NCBI RefSeq assembly: GCF_030811685.1
Contig: NZ_JAUSRF010000005.1
Coordinates: forward strand, 1 to 64,000
Direction: 5' to 3'
DNA: 64,000 nt
DNA from: Neorhizobium huautlense
GTDB taxonomy: Bacteria; Pseudomonadota; Alphaproteobacteria; Rhizobiales; Rhizobiaceae
Position numbers and translations under genes: made by a program
Part shown: positions 24,461 through 32,879 of the stretch, piece after piece
Numbering within the stretch: the first letter of the stretch is position 1
Layout of the letters: the number at the start of each line of letters is the position of its first letter
The notes under the pieces: model-generated
Database searches by the model: none
What the model was told of the DNA's origin: nothing
What the model saw: the letters and a program-made list of their open reading frames with translations, nothing else

Positions 24461-25567
24461 CTAGGTCCGCAGTCGTTGTGTCGCGATTTCGCTGGCTGTC
24501 CAGATGCAGTCCGACACAAGTGCCGCCGTCAGGGCGACCGGCGTCGAGTGGATGACATTGGTCGGCATCATCGCAAGCTCGCCGACCTTCGCAAGGTCTT
24601 GCGCCGAGACGTTTTCGAGCCCGAGTTCTGCCAGGGTCACAGGCAGGCCGATGTCGATGCAGAAGTCGATTGCCTCGTAAAGTTCCTCCGGCGGGCGGTT
24701 CTCCAGCACAAGTAGGCAGATGATGCCGAAAGCGACTTTCTCGCCGTGAAAGAACTTGTGTGTCGGCTCGAGTACAGTCAGCGCATCATGGATGCCGTGG
24801 GCTGCCGATACGCCGCAATTTTCAAATCCCAGGCCTGAAAGAAGCGTATTCGCCTCGATGATGTTTTCCACCGCTGCCGTCAGCTTCCCGCCCTTGGCTG
24901 CATGAAAAGCCGCGCGACCGTCGCGCATCAGCGTGTCATGGCAGGCGCGCGCAATTTGCGCGCCACCGATCGTGGCGGCATAACCGTTGCCGATATAGTT
25001 GTTGGATCGGGATTCCAGATTGGAGCGCGCCTCGTACCAGGTCGACAATGCGTCGCCCATGCCCGAGACGAGGAAGCGCACCGGTGCCTGTATGATCAAG
25101 GCACTGTCGACCAGCACGACATCCGGATTGCGACCGCATCGAACGACGCGATCATAAACACCCTCGGCGGAATAGATGACTCCGATCGAACTGGTGGGAG
25201 AATCCGTGGATGCGATGGTCGGCACCGTCACGATCCGGGCGTCGATGTTGAAGGCTGTGATTTTTGCCGTGTCCAGCGCCTTTCCGCCCCCCACTCCAAT
25301 CACCACACCGGCGCCAGCGGCCTTGCCGTCTTGGACGCATCGCGCGACTTCGGCATCCGTTGATTCGCCGCCGAAGCGGACAAAATGGCTGGCGACACCC
25401 TTCTGTGACAGGGATTTTTCGATGGCCGGCCTGAGGCTTTCCCAGAAGAAGCTGTCGATAACGATGAGAGCGGATTTTGCCAGCGGTTCGACATAGAGGC
25501 CAAGATCGGCAATCACGCCCGGGCCCTGGACGTAGCGGAGCGGCCCGCCATAACCACGTTGTGTCAT
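24461..25567 (-). CDS. Glycerol dehydrogenase-like iron/zinc alcohol dehydrogenase (GldA type)
   Basis: A 368-residue group III alcohol dehydrogenase. The NAD-binding Rossmann segment is VVIGVGGGKALDTAKITAFN. Metal ligands are expected at Asp in LVSGMGDALSTWYEARSN and His in SAAHGIHDALTVLEPTHKFF. The length matches GldA (about 365). It would interconvert a polyol or short hydroxyaldehyde with its ketone or aldehyde. It is the last gene of the leftward catabolic operon and follows the SDR gene by 24 bases. A role in reducing a C3 cleavage product is possible, but the substrate is unproven. Confidence 0.83.
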   Translation of the reverse strand: MTQRGYGGPLRYVQGPGVIADLGLYVEPLAKSALIVIDSFFWESLRPAIEKSLSQKGVASHFVRFGGESTDAEVARCVQDGKAAGAGVVIGVGGGKALDTAKITAFNIDARIVTVPTIASTDSPTSSIGVIYSAEGVYDRVVRCGRNPDVVLVDSALIIQAPVRFLVSGMGDALSTWYEARSNLESRSNNYIGNGYAATIGGAQIARACHDTLMRDGRAAFHAAKGGKLTAAVENIIEANTLLSGLGFENCGVSAAHGIHDALTVLEPTHKFFHGEKVAFGIICLLVLENRPPEELYEAIDFCIDIGLPVTLAELGLENVSAQDLAKVGELAMMPTNVIHSTPVALTAALVSDCIWTASEIATQRLRT

Positions 25568-25591
25568 GAAAATAGTCCTTCGGTTATGATG

Positions 25592-26386
25592 TCAACGCAG
25601 CGTCAGGCCGCCGTCGATGGTGATGACTTCGCCGGTGGTGAAGCTTGATGCATCGCTTGCGAGATAAATCGTCGCGCCGGCGAGTTCCTCCACCGTTCCG
25701 ATGCGGTTCTGCACAGCGCCCTTGGCCCAGTGATTGTTGACGACGTCCGGATGTTCCCTGAGCACGTCGTCGGTGAGTTCGGTCATGATATAGCCCGGTG
25801 CCAGCGCGTTGACGCGGATACCGTGCTCTGCCCATTCCGTGGCCAGAGCCTTGGTGAGCATGTGTACGCCGGCCTTGGACACGTTGTAGGCTGCGTGGCG
25901 GAACGGCCAGTTGACGATACGGCCGGACATCGATCCGATATTGATGATCGATCCGCTTTTCTGCGTGATCATCTGGCGTCCAACGGCGCGTGAGACAAGA
26001 AACACGCCATCGAGGTTTACCGACATGGTCTTGCGCCAATCCTCCAGCGCGCAATCTTCGGCGGCCGCCGGCAACACGATGCCGGCATTGTTGACAAGGA
26101 TGTCGATACGGCCCCAGCGTTCGATGACGGCATCCGTCATGCGCTGGACATCGTCCTCCAGTGCGACATCCGCCTGGATCGCAAAGCTGTCCGTGCCGCT
26201 TGCCTTGAGGTCTGCGGCCAGCTTTTCGGCCCGCTCGAGCGAGGATTTCACCACGATCGCAACATCCGCGCCGTGTGCGGCCAGGGCTTCCGCCAGCGCC
26301 TTGCCGATGCCGCGCGAGCCCCCGGTGACGATCGCCTTGCGGCCCTTCAGATTGAACATGTTGATGTAGTTATGCGCGCCGCTCAT
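25592..26386 (-). CDS. SDR-family oxidoreductase
   Basis: A 264-residue classical short-chain dehydrogenase: cofactor motif KAIVTGGSRGIGKALAEALA, NNAG at ILVNNAGIVLPAA, catalytic Ser in NIGSMSGR and Tyr-x3-Lys in AAYNVSKAG. I chose the start at the complement of 26384-26386 with an AGGAG site upstream; the longer frame reaches into the neighbour. It resembles gluconate 5-dehydrogenase and 2-keto-3-deoxy-fuconate dehydrogenase types. In this cluster, oxidation of a 2-keto-3-deoxy acid is an attractive but inferred role. Confidence 0.85.
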   Translation of the reverse strand: MSGAHNYINMFNLKGRKAIVTGGSRGIGKALAEALAAHGADVAIVVKSSLERAEKLAADLKASGTDSFAIQADVALEDDVQRMTDAVIERWGRIDILVNNAGIVLPAAAEDCALEDWRKTMSVNLDGVFLVSRAVGRQMITQKSGSIINIGSMSGRIVNWPFRHAAYNVSKAGVHMLTKALATEWAEHGIRVNALAPGYIMTELTDDVLREHPDVVNNHWAKGAVQNRIGTVEELAGATIYLASDASSFTTGEVITIDGGLTLR

Positions 26387-26466
26387 TGGCGACTCCTCCC
26401 TTTTTGACAGGTACCGGACGCCTCCGCGCCCGGTGAACGAGATTGCTGAAGCCTTTGCTGCCGAAA

Positions 26467-28026
26467 TCAGGCGGCGGAACTGGCGGTGATCGGCGGGGTT
26501 TCGGTCGCGCCCCACTGGCTGAGGATGTGCTCCGCCGTCCGCGTGGCCTGGGCCACGATCGTGAGCGACGGGTTGAGCGCCGTCGAAGAGGGCAGGAAGG
26601 ATGCATCGACGACGTAAAGATTATCGACATCCCAGACCTTGCAGTTGGGATCGAGCACCGAAGTCTGCGGATCGCTGCCGAAACGCGCCGTGCCGCACTG
26701 GTGCATGGACACCTTGATGTCCATCTTGTTGGTGATGATCAAAGGGTAACCGAGCGAGCGCATGTGGGCGCTCCACACTTTCACCAGTTCACTGTGGGAT
26801 TTGAGGTTGTTGGCCGTGTAGCTCAGCCTGATCTTGCCGTCCGGGTCGAGGCTGACACGGTTGTTCGGGTCCGGCAGATCTTCCGACATCAGCCACCAAT
26901 CGACGCTGCGTTCGGCAAACATGGACATCAGCCATTCCGGCGCCCAGCGGGCATTCGCCGTCAGCATGCCGCCCTGAAGTTTGCCCAGGCCCTGCACATT
27001 GCCGAGCGGATAGGGCTTTTCACGGTTGGCCAGGTAATAATCGTTGATCGCCATCGATTTTTGAAACACCACCCGGTTTTTCCGGAAGGGCGATATCGCC
27101 ATCATGGCGGTGTTGTTATGGGCCATGTAGTTTCGGCCCAGCTGGTCGGACATGTTGTTGCCGATGCCGCGTTTGTGCGTGTTATTGGCGGAGCGCAGCA
27201 GCAGCGCAGATGAATTGATCGCACCTGCGCTGGAGATGAAGAGGTCGGCGCCGATCGTGCGCGTTTCGCCATTGACCGTGAGTTCCACGCCGGTCACGCG
27301 TTTTCCGGTCGGATCGGTGATGACACGGTGGACAAAGGCTTCCGTCACCAGGTCGATACCACCCTTCGCAAGAGCAGGATTGACCAGCCTGACCTCGGCA
27401 TCGCCCTTGGCGCCAAGCTGGCAGGCGAAGCCATCGCAGGTGCGACAGCGGACACAGCTGCCTCCCTCGTGATAGTCGATGGCGATCGGCAGCGGAAAAG
27501 GGTTCAAACCCTTGTCCCGCAGCTTGCGCTCGAAAAAGGCGATCTCCGGCTCATGCCCGATGGCTGGATAGGGCATGGGACCGGAGCGCGGAGGCTCGGT
27601 CGGGTCCATGCCTGCCGTGCCATGGGTGCCCATCAGTTTTTCGGCGATATCGTAATAGGGGGCGAATTCGGAATAACGGACAGGCCAGGCCGGCGCGAGG
27701 CCATCCTCGTGCTGCAGGTCCTCGAAATCCTCGGCACGGAAGCGCAATGTCGCGGCTCCGAAGAACTTGCTGTTACCGCCGACATAATAATAGGTGCTCG
27801 GATTGAAATCCTTGCCGTCCCGATCGCGCCAGGTTTCTTTGGTGGCGTATTTGCGGGTATGAAATACCGCGTCGACGCTCCAGTTGTCCGGTTCGCGCGG
27901 CAGGCGCGGCCCGCGCTCGATCATCAGGATGCTGCGGCCGTGACCGGCGAGCCTATTGGCCATCGCACCGCCGCCAACACCGGCGCCGATGATGACGACA
28001 TCGTAGAAATCCTTGATAGCATTCAT
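26467..28026 (-). CDS. GMC-family FAD-dependent oxidoreductase
   Basis: A 519-residue flavoenzyme. The FAD motif is VVIIGAGVGGGAMANRLAGH. Mid-region cysteines (GGSCVRCRTCDGFACQLGAK) resemble those of bacterial sugar and polyol dehydrogenases. The C-terminal GMC domain has MHQCGTARFG and VDASFLPSSTALNPSLTIVA. It would oxidise a sugar, sugar acid or polyol hydroxyl, passing electrons to a quinone or cytochrome acceptor. No Tat or Sec signal is visible and no cytochrome subunit is adjacent. It is the third gene of the leftward operon, between the dehydratase and the SDR. Confidence 0.85.
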   Translation of the reverse strand: MNAIKDFYDVVIIGAGVGGGAMANRLAGHGRSILMIERGPRLPREPDNWSVDAVFHTRKYATKETWRDRDGKDFNPSTYYYVGGNSKFFGAATLRFRAEDFEDLQHEDGLAPAWPVRYSEFAPYYDIAEKLMGTHGTAGMDPTEPPRSGPMPYPAIGHEPEIAFFERKLRDKGLNPFPLPIAIDYHEGGSCVRCRTCDGFACQLGAKGDAEVRLVNPALAKGGIDLVTEAFVHRVITDPTGKRVTGVELTVNGETRTIGADLFISSAGAINSSALLLRSANNTHKRGIGNNMSDQLGRNYMAHNNTAMMAISPFRKNRVVFQKSMAINDYYLANREKPYPLGNVQGLGKLQGGMLTANARWAPEWLMSMFAERSVDWWLMSEDLPDPNNRVSLDPDGKIRLSYTANNLKSHSELVKVWSAHMRSLGYPLIITNKMDIKVSMHQCGTARFGSDPQTSVLDPNCKVWDVDNLYVVDASFLPSSTALNPSLTIVAQATRTAEHILSQWGATETPPITASSAA

Positions 28027-28082
28027 GATATTCTCCTCCCGGCGGTGCGCCCATCCCGCGCAATCTCGCCTCGTTTTCTGCG

Positions 28083-29621
28083 TTACATGACGGCCCCGAC
28101 CTGCCAGGGCACGAATTCGTTGTCGCCGTAATCGTAGGTTTCGCTCGCGGTCCTGGCGCCGGAGGCGGTGTCGATGATCATCTGGAATATGCGCTCACCG
28201 GCCTGTTCGACGCTCTCGTCACCGGTGGCCACGGTGCCGCAATTGATGTCCATGTCCTCGCTCATGCGCTCGAACATCGGCGTGTTGGTCGCAAGCTTCA
28301 GCGAAGGGGCCGGTTTGAAACCGGAAACCGAACCACGGCCGGTGGTAAAGCAGATGATGTTGCAGCCTCCGGCCACCTGGCCGGTGACGGCCACCGGGTC
28401 GTAACCGGGCGTGTCCATGAACACGAAACCGTTTGCGGTAATGGCCTCGGCATATTCATAGACCGCATTGAGGCGCGAAGTGCCGCCCTTGGCGACCGCG
28501 CCGAGCGATTTTTCCAGAATGGTGGTGAGGCCGCCGGCCTTGTTGCCATGCGAAGGGTTGTTGTTCAGTTCGGCATTGCCGCGTTCGGCATAATCGCGCC
28601 ACCACGCGATGCGCCGCAGCAGCTTTTCAGCCACTTCGGGCGATGCTGCCCGGCGGGTCAGAAGATGTTCGGCGCCATATATCTCGGGCGTTTCTGCAAG
28701 ACAGGTCGTGCCGCCATGGCGAATGAGAAGGTCCGACGCATGGCCCAGTGCAGGATTGGCGGAAATGCCGGAATATCCGTCCGAACCGCCACATTCGAGG
28801 GCAAGTTTCAGCATGGAAGCCGGTTGCGGTGTGCGCACCACGTTGTTGACGCCTGGCAGCATGGCCTCGATTGCCGCAATGCCTTCCTCGATCGTGCGCC
28901 GGGTCCCGCCGGTTGCCTGAATGGTCATGGCGCGGAAACGGTCGCTTTCTGCAAGTCCGTGCGCGGAAAGAATGGCCGGGATCTGGTTGGTTTCGCAACC
29001 GAGACCGATCATCACCACACCGCCGACATTGGGGTGGGTCGCATAACCGGCAAGCGTGCGGGTCAGAAATGCGTAACCTTCCGCCTTGGTGTTGATGGCG
29101 CAGCCTCCCGCATGGGTCAGCGCAATGATGCCATCGACATTCGGGTAATCGTCGAGGCGGCCCGGTACTGCGAAATGGGCGGCAACGGCCTTCGAGACCG
29201 TGGCGGAACAGTTTACCGACGAGATGATGGCGATGTAATTGCGCGTGCCGGCGCTGCCATTCGGCCGTGCATAGCCCATGAAGGTGGCACGACGTTCGGC
29301 AGGAACATAATCCGGCTCATGCGCATCGACACAGAATTCATGGGAAAGTTCGACGTCGCCCATGGCCATGTTGTGGATATGGACATGTTCGCCCACCGCG
29401 ATGTCCCTGTTCGCAAAACCGATGATCTGGCCGTATTTGATGACCGGATCACCGGATTTCAGCGAGGCGATGGCGACCTTGTGGCCCTGCGTGATGCGCT
29501 CGGCGAGAAAAGCGCCTCCGATCTCGGCGAAAGGTGCCGGGTCAAGCGTGACGCGTGCAATCGCGACGTTGTCGCGACCGTTCAGCCGCAGCAGCGGCGA
29601 GTTTGTTTCATAGGCCGTCAT
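28083..29621 (-). CDS. UxaA-family altronate dehydratase-like enzyme
   Basis: A 512-residue aldonate/aldarate dehydratase of the UxaA/GarD family, with both parts in one chain. An N-terminal SAF-like domain spans about residues 1-105 (HVHIHNMAMGDVEL). The C-terminal dehydratase follows (GYARPNGSAGTRNYIAIIS; THAGGCAINTKAEGY; VMIGLGCETNQIP; ALECGGSDGYSGISANPALG; FTTGRGSVSGFKPAPSLKLA). These enzymes are Fe-dependent and remove water from a sugar acid to give a 2-keto-3-deoxy acid. It starts one base after the regulator gene's stop. In this pathway it would act on the aldonate released by the lactonase. Confidence 0.87.
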   Translation of the reverse strand: MTAYETNSPLLRLNGRDNVAIARVTLDPAPFAEIGGAFLAERITQGHKVAIASLKSGDPVIKYGQIIGFANRDIAVGEHVHIHNMAMGDVELSHEFCVDAHEPDYVPAERRATFMGYARPNGSAGTRNYIAIISSVNCSATVSKAVAAHFAVPGRLDDYPNVDGIIALTHAGGCAINTKAEGYAFLTRTLAGYATHPNVGGVVMIGLGCETNQIPAILSAHGLAESDRFRAMTIQATGGTRRTIEEGIAAIEAMLPGVNNVVRTPQPASMLKLALECGGSDGYSGISANPALGHASDLLIRHGGTTCLAETPEIYGAEHLLTRRAASPEVAEKLLRRIAWWRDYAERGNAELNNNPSHGNKAGGLTTILEKSLGAVAKGGTSRLNAVYEYAEAITANGFVFMDTPGYDPVAVTGQVAGGCNIICFTTGRGSVSGFKPAPSLKLATNTPMFERMSEDMDINCGTVATGDESVEQAGERIFQMIIDTASGARTASETYDYGDNEFVPWQVGAVM

Positions 29622-29622
29622 G

Positions 29623-30294
29623 TCAGCCGCCCTTCTTTTCGAACAGGGAAATCTTGTCCTCGTACATGTTCGCCATGACGGCGAAGGATGAATCGAGGTG
29701 GATGCGCATGGCCAGTTCCGCCTGGTCGGCGCTGCGATTTTTCAGTGCGTAGATGATTGCTTCGTGCTGGTCCGTCACCTTGGCCAGATGGCCCGGCACC
29801 GGCGCACTCAACTGGCGCATGCGGTCGAGATGCACCTTGGCCAGCGTGATGAATTTCCAGATGTTGGGATAGCCGCTGATCGCCGCGATCTTGCCGTGAA
29901 GCGCGTCGTCGGCATCGAGATAAAGCTCGAGCGTGTTGCGATCCAGCAATTGCTGCATGCCGGTGATCATTCCCTCCAGTTCGATCACGTCCTCGTCGGT
30001 TATCCGCGCCGTCGCCTTGCGGATGCTTTCGATTTCGAGCGCCCTGCGGATGACGAAACCTTCCTCGGCCACCGTAAACGAGATGCGGCTGACATAGGTG
30101 CCGGAATGCGGAAAGATATCGACGAGACCTTCGTCGGCGAGCCTCTGCAAGGCTTCCCGAACAGGCGTGCGCGACACGCCAAAATCGACGCAAAGGTCTT
30201 TTTCCGAGATCACGGCACCTGGCTCCATCTCCAGATGAACGATCGCCTGCCGCAGGATCCCATATATCTTATCGGATTTTTGAACTGGCTTCAT
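29623..30294 (-). CDS. GntR-family regulator, FCD (FadR-like) subfamily
   Basis: A 223-residue regulator. The N-terminal winged helix-turn-helix (VISEKDLCVDFGVSRTPVRE; DEGLVDIFPHSGTYVSRIS) covers about residues 8-70. An all-helical FCD effector domain follows (DADDALHGKIAAISGYPNIW; RIHLDSSFAVM) with metal-ligand-type Asp and His residues. It is the first gene of the leftward catabolic operon and divergent from the transporter operon, so it probably controls both. FCD regulators often sense carboxylates such as aldonates. A candidate operator lies at 30399-30416. Confidence 0.88.
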   Translation of the reverse strand: MKPVQKSDKIYGILRQAIVHLEMEPGAVISEKDLCVDFGVSRTPVREALQRLADEGLVDIFPHSGTYVSRISFTVAEEGFVIRRALEIESIRKATARITDEDVIELEGMITGMQQLLDRNTLELYLDADDALHGKIAAISGYPNIWKFITLAKVHLDRMRQLSAPVPGHLAKVTDQHEAIIYALKNRSADQAELAMRIHLDSSFAVMANMYEDKISLFEKKGG

Positions 30295-30366
30295 TTTTGA
30301 CGAAACTCTCTCTATTTGCCCCTATTTTGCTGAAATGCCTGCATTATTCAAGATAAATAATTTTCG

Positions 30367-30416
30367 TTGACAGCTTGATTTCCTTCTGACCTTATATAAC
30401 CAATATATTAGTTGGT
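30367..30416 (+). promoter_or_regulatory. Divergent-region promoter and candidate GntR operator
   Basis: TTGACA (30367-30372) with TTATATA-like bases near 30391-30398 makes a sigma-70-like promoter with slightly wide spacing (18-20). Overlapping its downstream edge, ACCAA (30399-30403) and TTGGT (30412-30416) form an inverted repeat around an AT-rich 8-base centre. It points to the rightward Fe-ADH/transporter operon (first ATG 30597). Repression by the FCD regulator encoded leftward is the natural reading, but it is inferred. The remaining part of 30295-30596 holds no gene. Confidence 0.5.
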
Positions 30417-30596
30417 GGCGCAAGAGGAAAGTTAGGCGCTGCTGGCGGAGGAGAAAAACATCGGTCAGGAGCCCGGTGGATTTCAGCAAATGAGACATGC
30501 GCCGACGAGATCGTCACCCTGTCCGGGAGGTTTGTGCCTGCCGTGATGCGGAGCGATTGCGGCGGACGCCGACAGAGGCATGGTGGCTACAAAACG

Positions 30597-31709
30597 ATGG
30601 CAACGATCAATTATCTTACCCGTATCGAATTCGACGAAGGCGCGATCGCACGATTGCCGGCGCTGCTGGCGGAGCTCGGCGTCAAGCGCCCTCTAGTTGC
30701 CACCGACCGCGGCTTGGTCTCGAGCGGACTTGTCGAAAAGGTGCTTGCCTTGTTCGACGAGCGCCCCGTCGTATTCGACGGCACGCCGGCCAATCCGACC
30801 GAGGAAGCGGTCGAGGCCGCGCACGCGCTTTATAAATCGGAAGGCTGCGACGGTATCGTCGGCTTGGGTGGCGGCTCGTCGCTCGATCTTGCCAAGGCTG
30901 TCCGCCTGTTGAGCGGCCATGAAGGCCCGCTTGCCCAATATACCGCCGTGGAAGGGGGCGCGTCGCGCATTCATGGCCGCATCTGTCCGATGATTGCCGT
31001 GCCGACGACCTCGGGCACCGGTTCGGAAGTCGGGCGCGCTGCGGTCATCATCACGGCCGAGGGACGCAAGCTTGGCATTCTGAGCGGTCACATGCTGCCG
31101 ACGATCGCGCTGTGCGACCCTGAACTGACCTATGGGCTACCGGCCTTCCTGACGGCTGCGACCGGTATGGACGCGCTGTCGCACTGTCTCGAAACCTATA
31201 TGGCGCCATCGGTAAACCCTCCGGCCGAAGCGATTGCGCTCGACGGTCTCAGGCGCGGGTTTCCGGCCATCCGCGATGCCGTACGCAACGGACAGGACCG
31301 CCAGGCCCGCTGGAACATGATGATGGCGGCCCTGGAAGGCGCGATGGCCTTTCAGAAGGGGCTCGGCGCGGTTCATGCACTCACCCATCCACTCGGCGCC
31401 ATCCGCGAACTCAATCTGCATCACGGCACCTTGAATGCTGTCCTGATGCCGGCGGTGCTGCGTTTCAACCGGCCCGTCATCGGCGCGAAATGGGATGTAA
31501 TGGCGGACATTCTCGGCGGTGAACCGGATGTCGTGATCGCCGATCTCAACCGCGAAATCGGCATGCCCTCGGGGCTCGATGCGATGGGCGTCACCGACGC
31601 GATGATGGAAAAGGTTTCGGGCGAGGCGCTGAAGGACCATTGCCACGGAACCAATCCGCGCATCGCAACGCGGGATGAATATCTGGAAATTCTTCGCCAG
31701 TCGCGCTGA
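30597..31709 (+). CDS. Iron-containing alcohol dehydrogenase (group III)
   Basis: A 370-residue Fe-ADH: nucleotide motif GIVGLGGGSSLDLAKAVRLL, PMIAVPTTSGTGSEVGRAAV, and metal-site region TAATGMDALSHCLETYMAPS followed by GAVHALTHPLGAIRELNLHH. I chose the ATG at 30597 because the conserved start ATINYLTRIEFDEGA follows directly; codons further up are not conserved in type. It opens the rightward operon behind the divergent promoter. FucO-like lactaldehyde reductase or hydroxy-acid dehydrogenase activities are possible. It is distinct from the GldA-like enzyme at 24461. Confidence 0.83.
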   Translation: MATINYLTRIEFDEGAIARLPALLAELGVKRPLVATDRGLVSSGLVEKVLALFDERPVVFDGTPANPTEEAVEAAHALYKSEGCDGIVGLGGGSSLDLAKAVRLLSGHEGPLAQYTAVEGGASRIHGRICPMIAVPTTSGTGSEVGRAAVIITAEGRKLGILSGHMLPTIALCDPELTYGLPAFLTAATGMDALSHCLETYMAPSVNPPAEAIALDGLRRGFPAIRDAVRNGQDRQARWNMMMAALEGAMAFQKGLGAVHALTHPLGAIRELNLHHGTLNAVLMPAVLRFNRPVIGAKWDVMADILGGEPDVVIADLNREIGMPSGLDAMGVTDAMMEKVSGEALKDHCHGTNPRIATRDEYLEILRQSR

Positions 31710-31764
31710 GCACGGCGAAAAAAGCAAAGGCCGGGCTTGTCCGGTCACTTCACGGGAGGTGTGA

Positions 31765-32805
31765 ATGTCTGATAACCAACTCGAGACGAAGGGTGGGGAG
31801 AAATTCCTGTCCGATCTGAAGCTGACGCGTCGCGGCGTGCTGAGCGCCGGCGCTGCCATGACCGTTGCCGCGGCGCTGGGCCGGCCGAATTTCGCCTATG
31901 CCCAGGATCTGAAATTCTGTGCGTCGCTCGGATGGACCGTCTGGGAATCCGGTCGCCATATCGTCAATGGCTATAAGGACGCGATTGACCGCCTTGGCGG
32001 CACGCTGACAATTGCCGACGCCAATTACGACATCAAGAAGCAGGCCGACCAGATTGCCGCATTCGTGGCCTCGAAGCCTGCGGCGATCTTCATCACGCCG
32101 GCCGATGCGGCCGCCATCGCGCCTGCCGTTCAGGCCGCCGTCGCCTCCGGTATTCCGATCTTCTGTGGTGACAGCTACGTGCCGAACACGACCGTCACCT
32201 CGACCGCAATGTCGAACAATTTCGGTCTTGGTGCAGCCGGCGCGGAATACATTGCCAAGCGGCTGAACGGCAAGGGCAAGGTGGCGCTGGTGAACTTGCC
32301 CTCGAACGAATCCTGGGACCAGCGCACCCTGGGTGCCCACTCGGTCTTCGTTCGCTTCCCGGAGATCACCATTGCATCGGAAATCGCCTTCGCACTGGGT
32401 GGCACGACAACACCGCGCCAGGTGGTGGACAATATCCTGACCGCCAATCCGGAACTCGATGCCATCTGGTGTGCATGGGACGGGGCAGCCTCGGAAGGTA
32501 CTCTGGCGATCCGTGCAGCCGGTCGCAAGGTGTTCATCACCGGCATCGATGGCGGAAAACAGTCGTTCGAATATATCAAAGCCGGCTCGCCCTTCGCATT
32601 GACCATGGCGCAGAGCTTCTACGAAATGGCCTATATGAACGCCTTTTACGCGCATGAAGTGGTCGCTGGCCGCAAGGCGCCGCGTTTCGTCATCACGCCG
32701 TCCTATGCCGTTACGCAGGACAGCCTGAAAGATCTGCCGGAAATCCCCGACAACTACGACCAACCGGGCGAAGCGATCAAGCTCGGCTGGGCGCGAGCTC
32801 TCTGA
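31765..32805 (+). CDS. Sugar ABC transporter substrate-binding protein (RbsB-like)
   Basis: A 346-residue periplasmic binding protein of the ribose/galactose (type I) class. The N-terminus carries a twin-arginine-like signal (LTRRGVLSAGAAMTVAAALG, cleavage near YAQ). The mature start is DLKFCASLGWTVWESGRHIV, with KKQADQIAAFVASKPAAIFI and WCAWDGAASEGTLAIRAAGR typical of the family. A strong GGGAGGTG ribosome site precedes the ATG. It heads the four-gene importer. The sugar is not identifiable from sequence; an L-fucose-like hexose is suggested by the neighbouring enzymes. Confidence 0.87.
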   Translation: MSDNQLETKGGEKFLSDLKLTRRGVLSAGAAMTVAAALGRPNFAYAQDLKFCASLGWTVWESGRHIVNGYKDAIDRLGGTLTIADANYDIKKQADQIAAFVASKPAAIFITPADAAAIAPAVQAAVASGIPIFCGDSYVPNTTVTSTAMSNNFGLGAAGAEYIAKRLNGKGKVALVNLPSNESWDQRTLGAHSVFVRFPEITIASEIAFALGGTTTPRQVVDNILTANPELDAIWCAWDGAASEGTLAIRAAGRKVFITGIDGGKQSFEYIKAGSPFALTMAQSFYEMAYMNAFYAHEVVAGRKAPRFVITPSYAVTQDSLKDLPEIPDNYDQPGEAIKLGWARAL

Positions 32806-32830
32806 TCCAAAATCTCCCGGAGAAACCTAC

Positions 32831-32853
32831 GGCGGGCCGGATCTCGGCCCGCC
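32831..32853 (+). other. Perfect 8-bp hairpin after binding-protein gene
   Basis: GGCGGGCC (32831-32838) pairs with GGCCCGCC (32846-32853) across a 7-base loop, 25 bases after the binding-protein stop and 27 before the ATPase start. No T-run follows. It is the third binding-protein gene in this window followed by such a stem, consistent with mRNA stabilisation or attenuation within ABC operons. Confidence 0.65.
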
Positions 32854-32879
32854 TCACGTCAAGAGAATGGGATAGTGCA

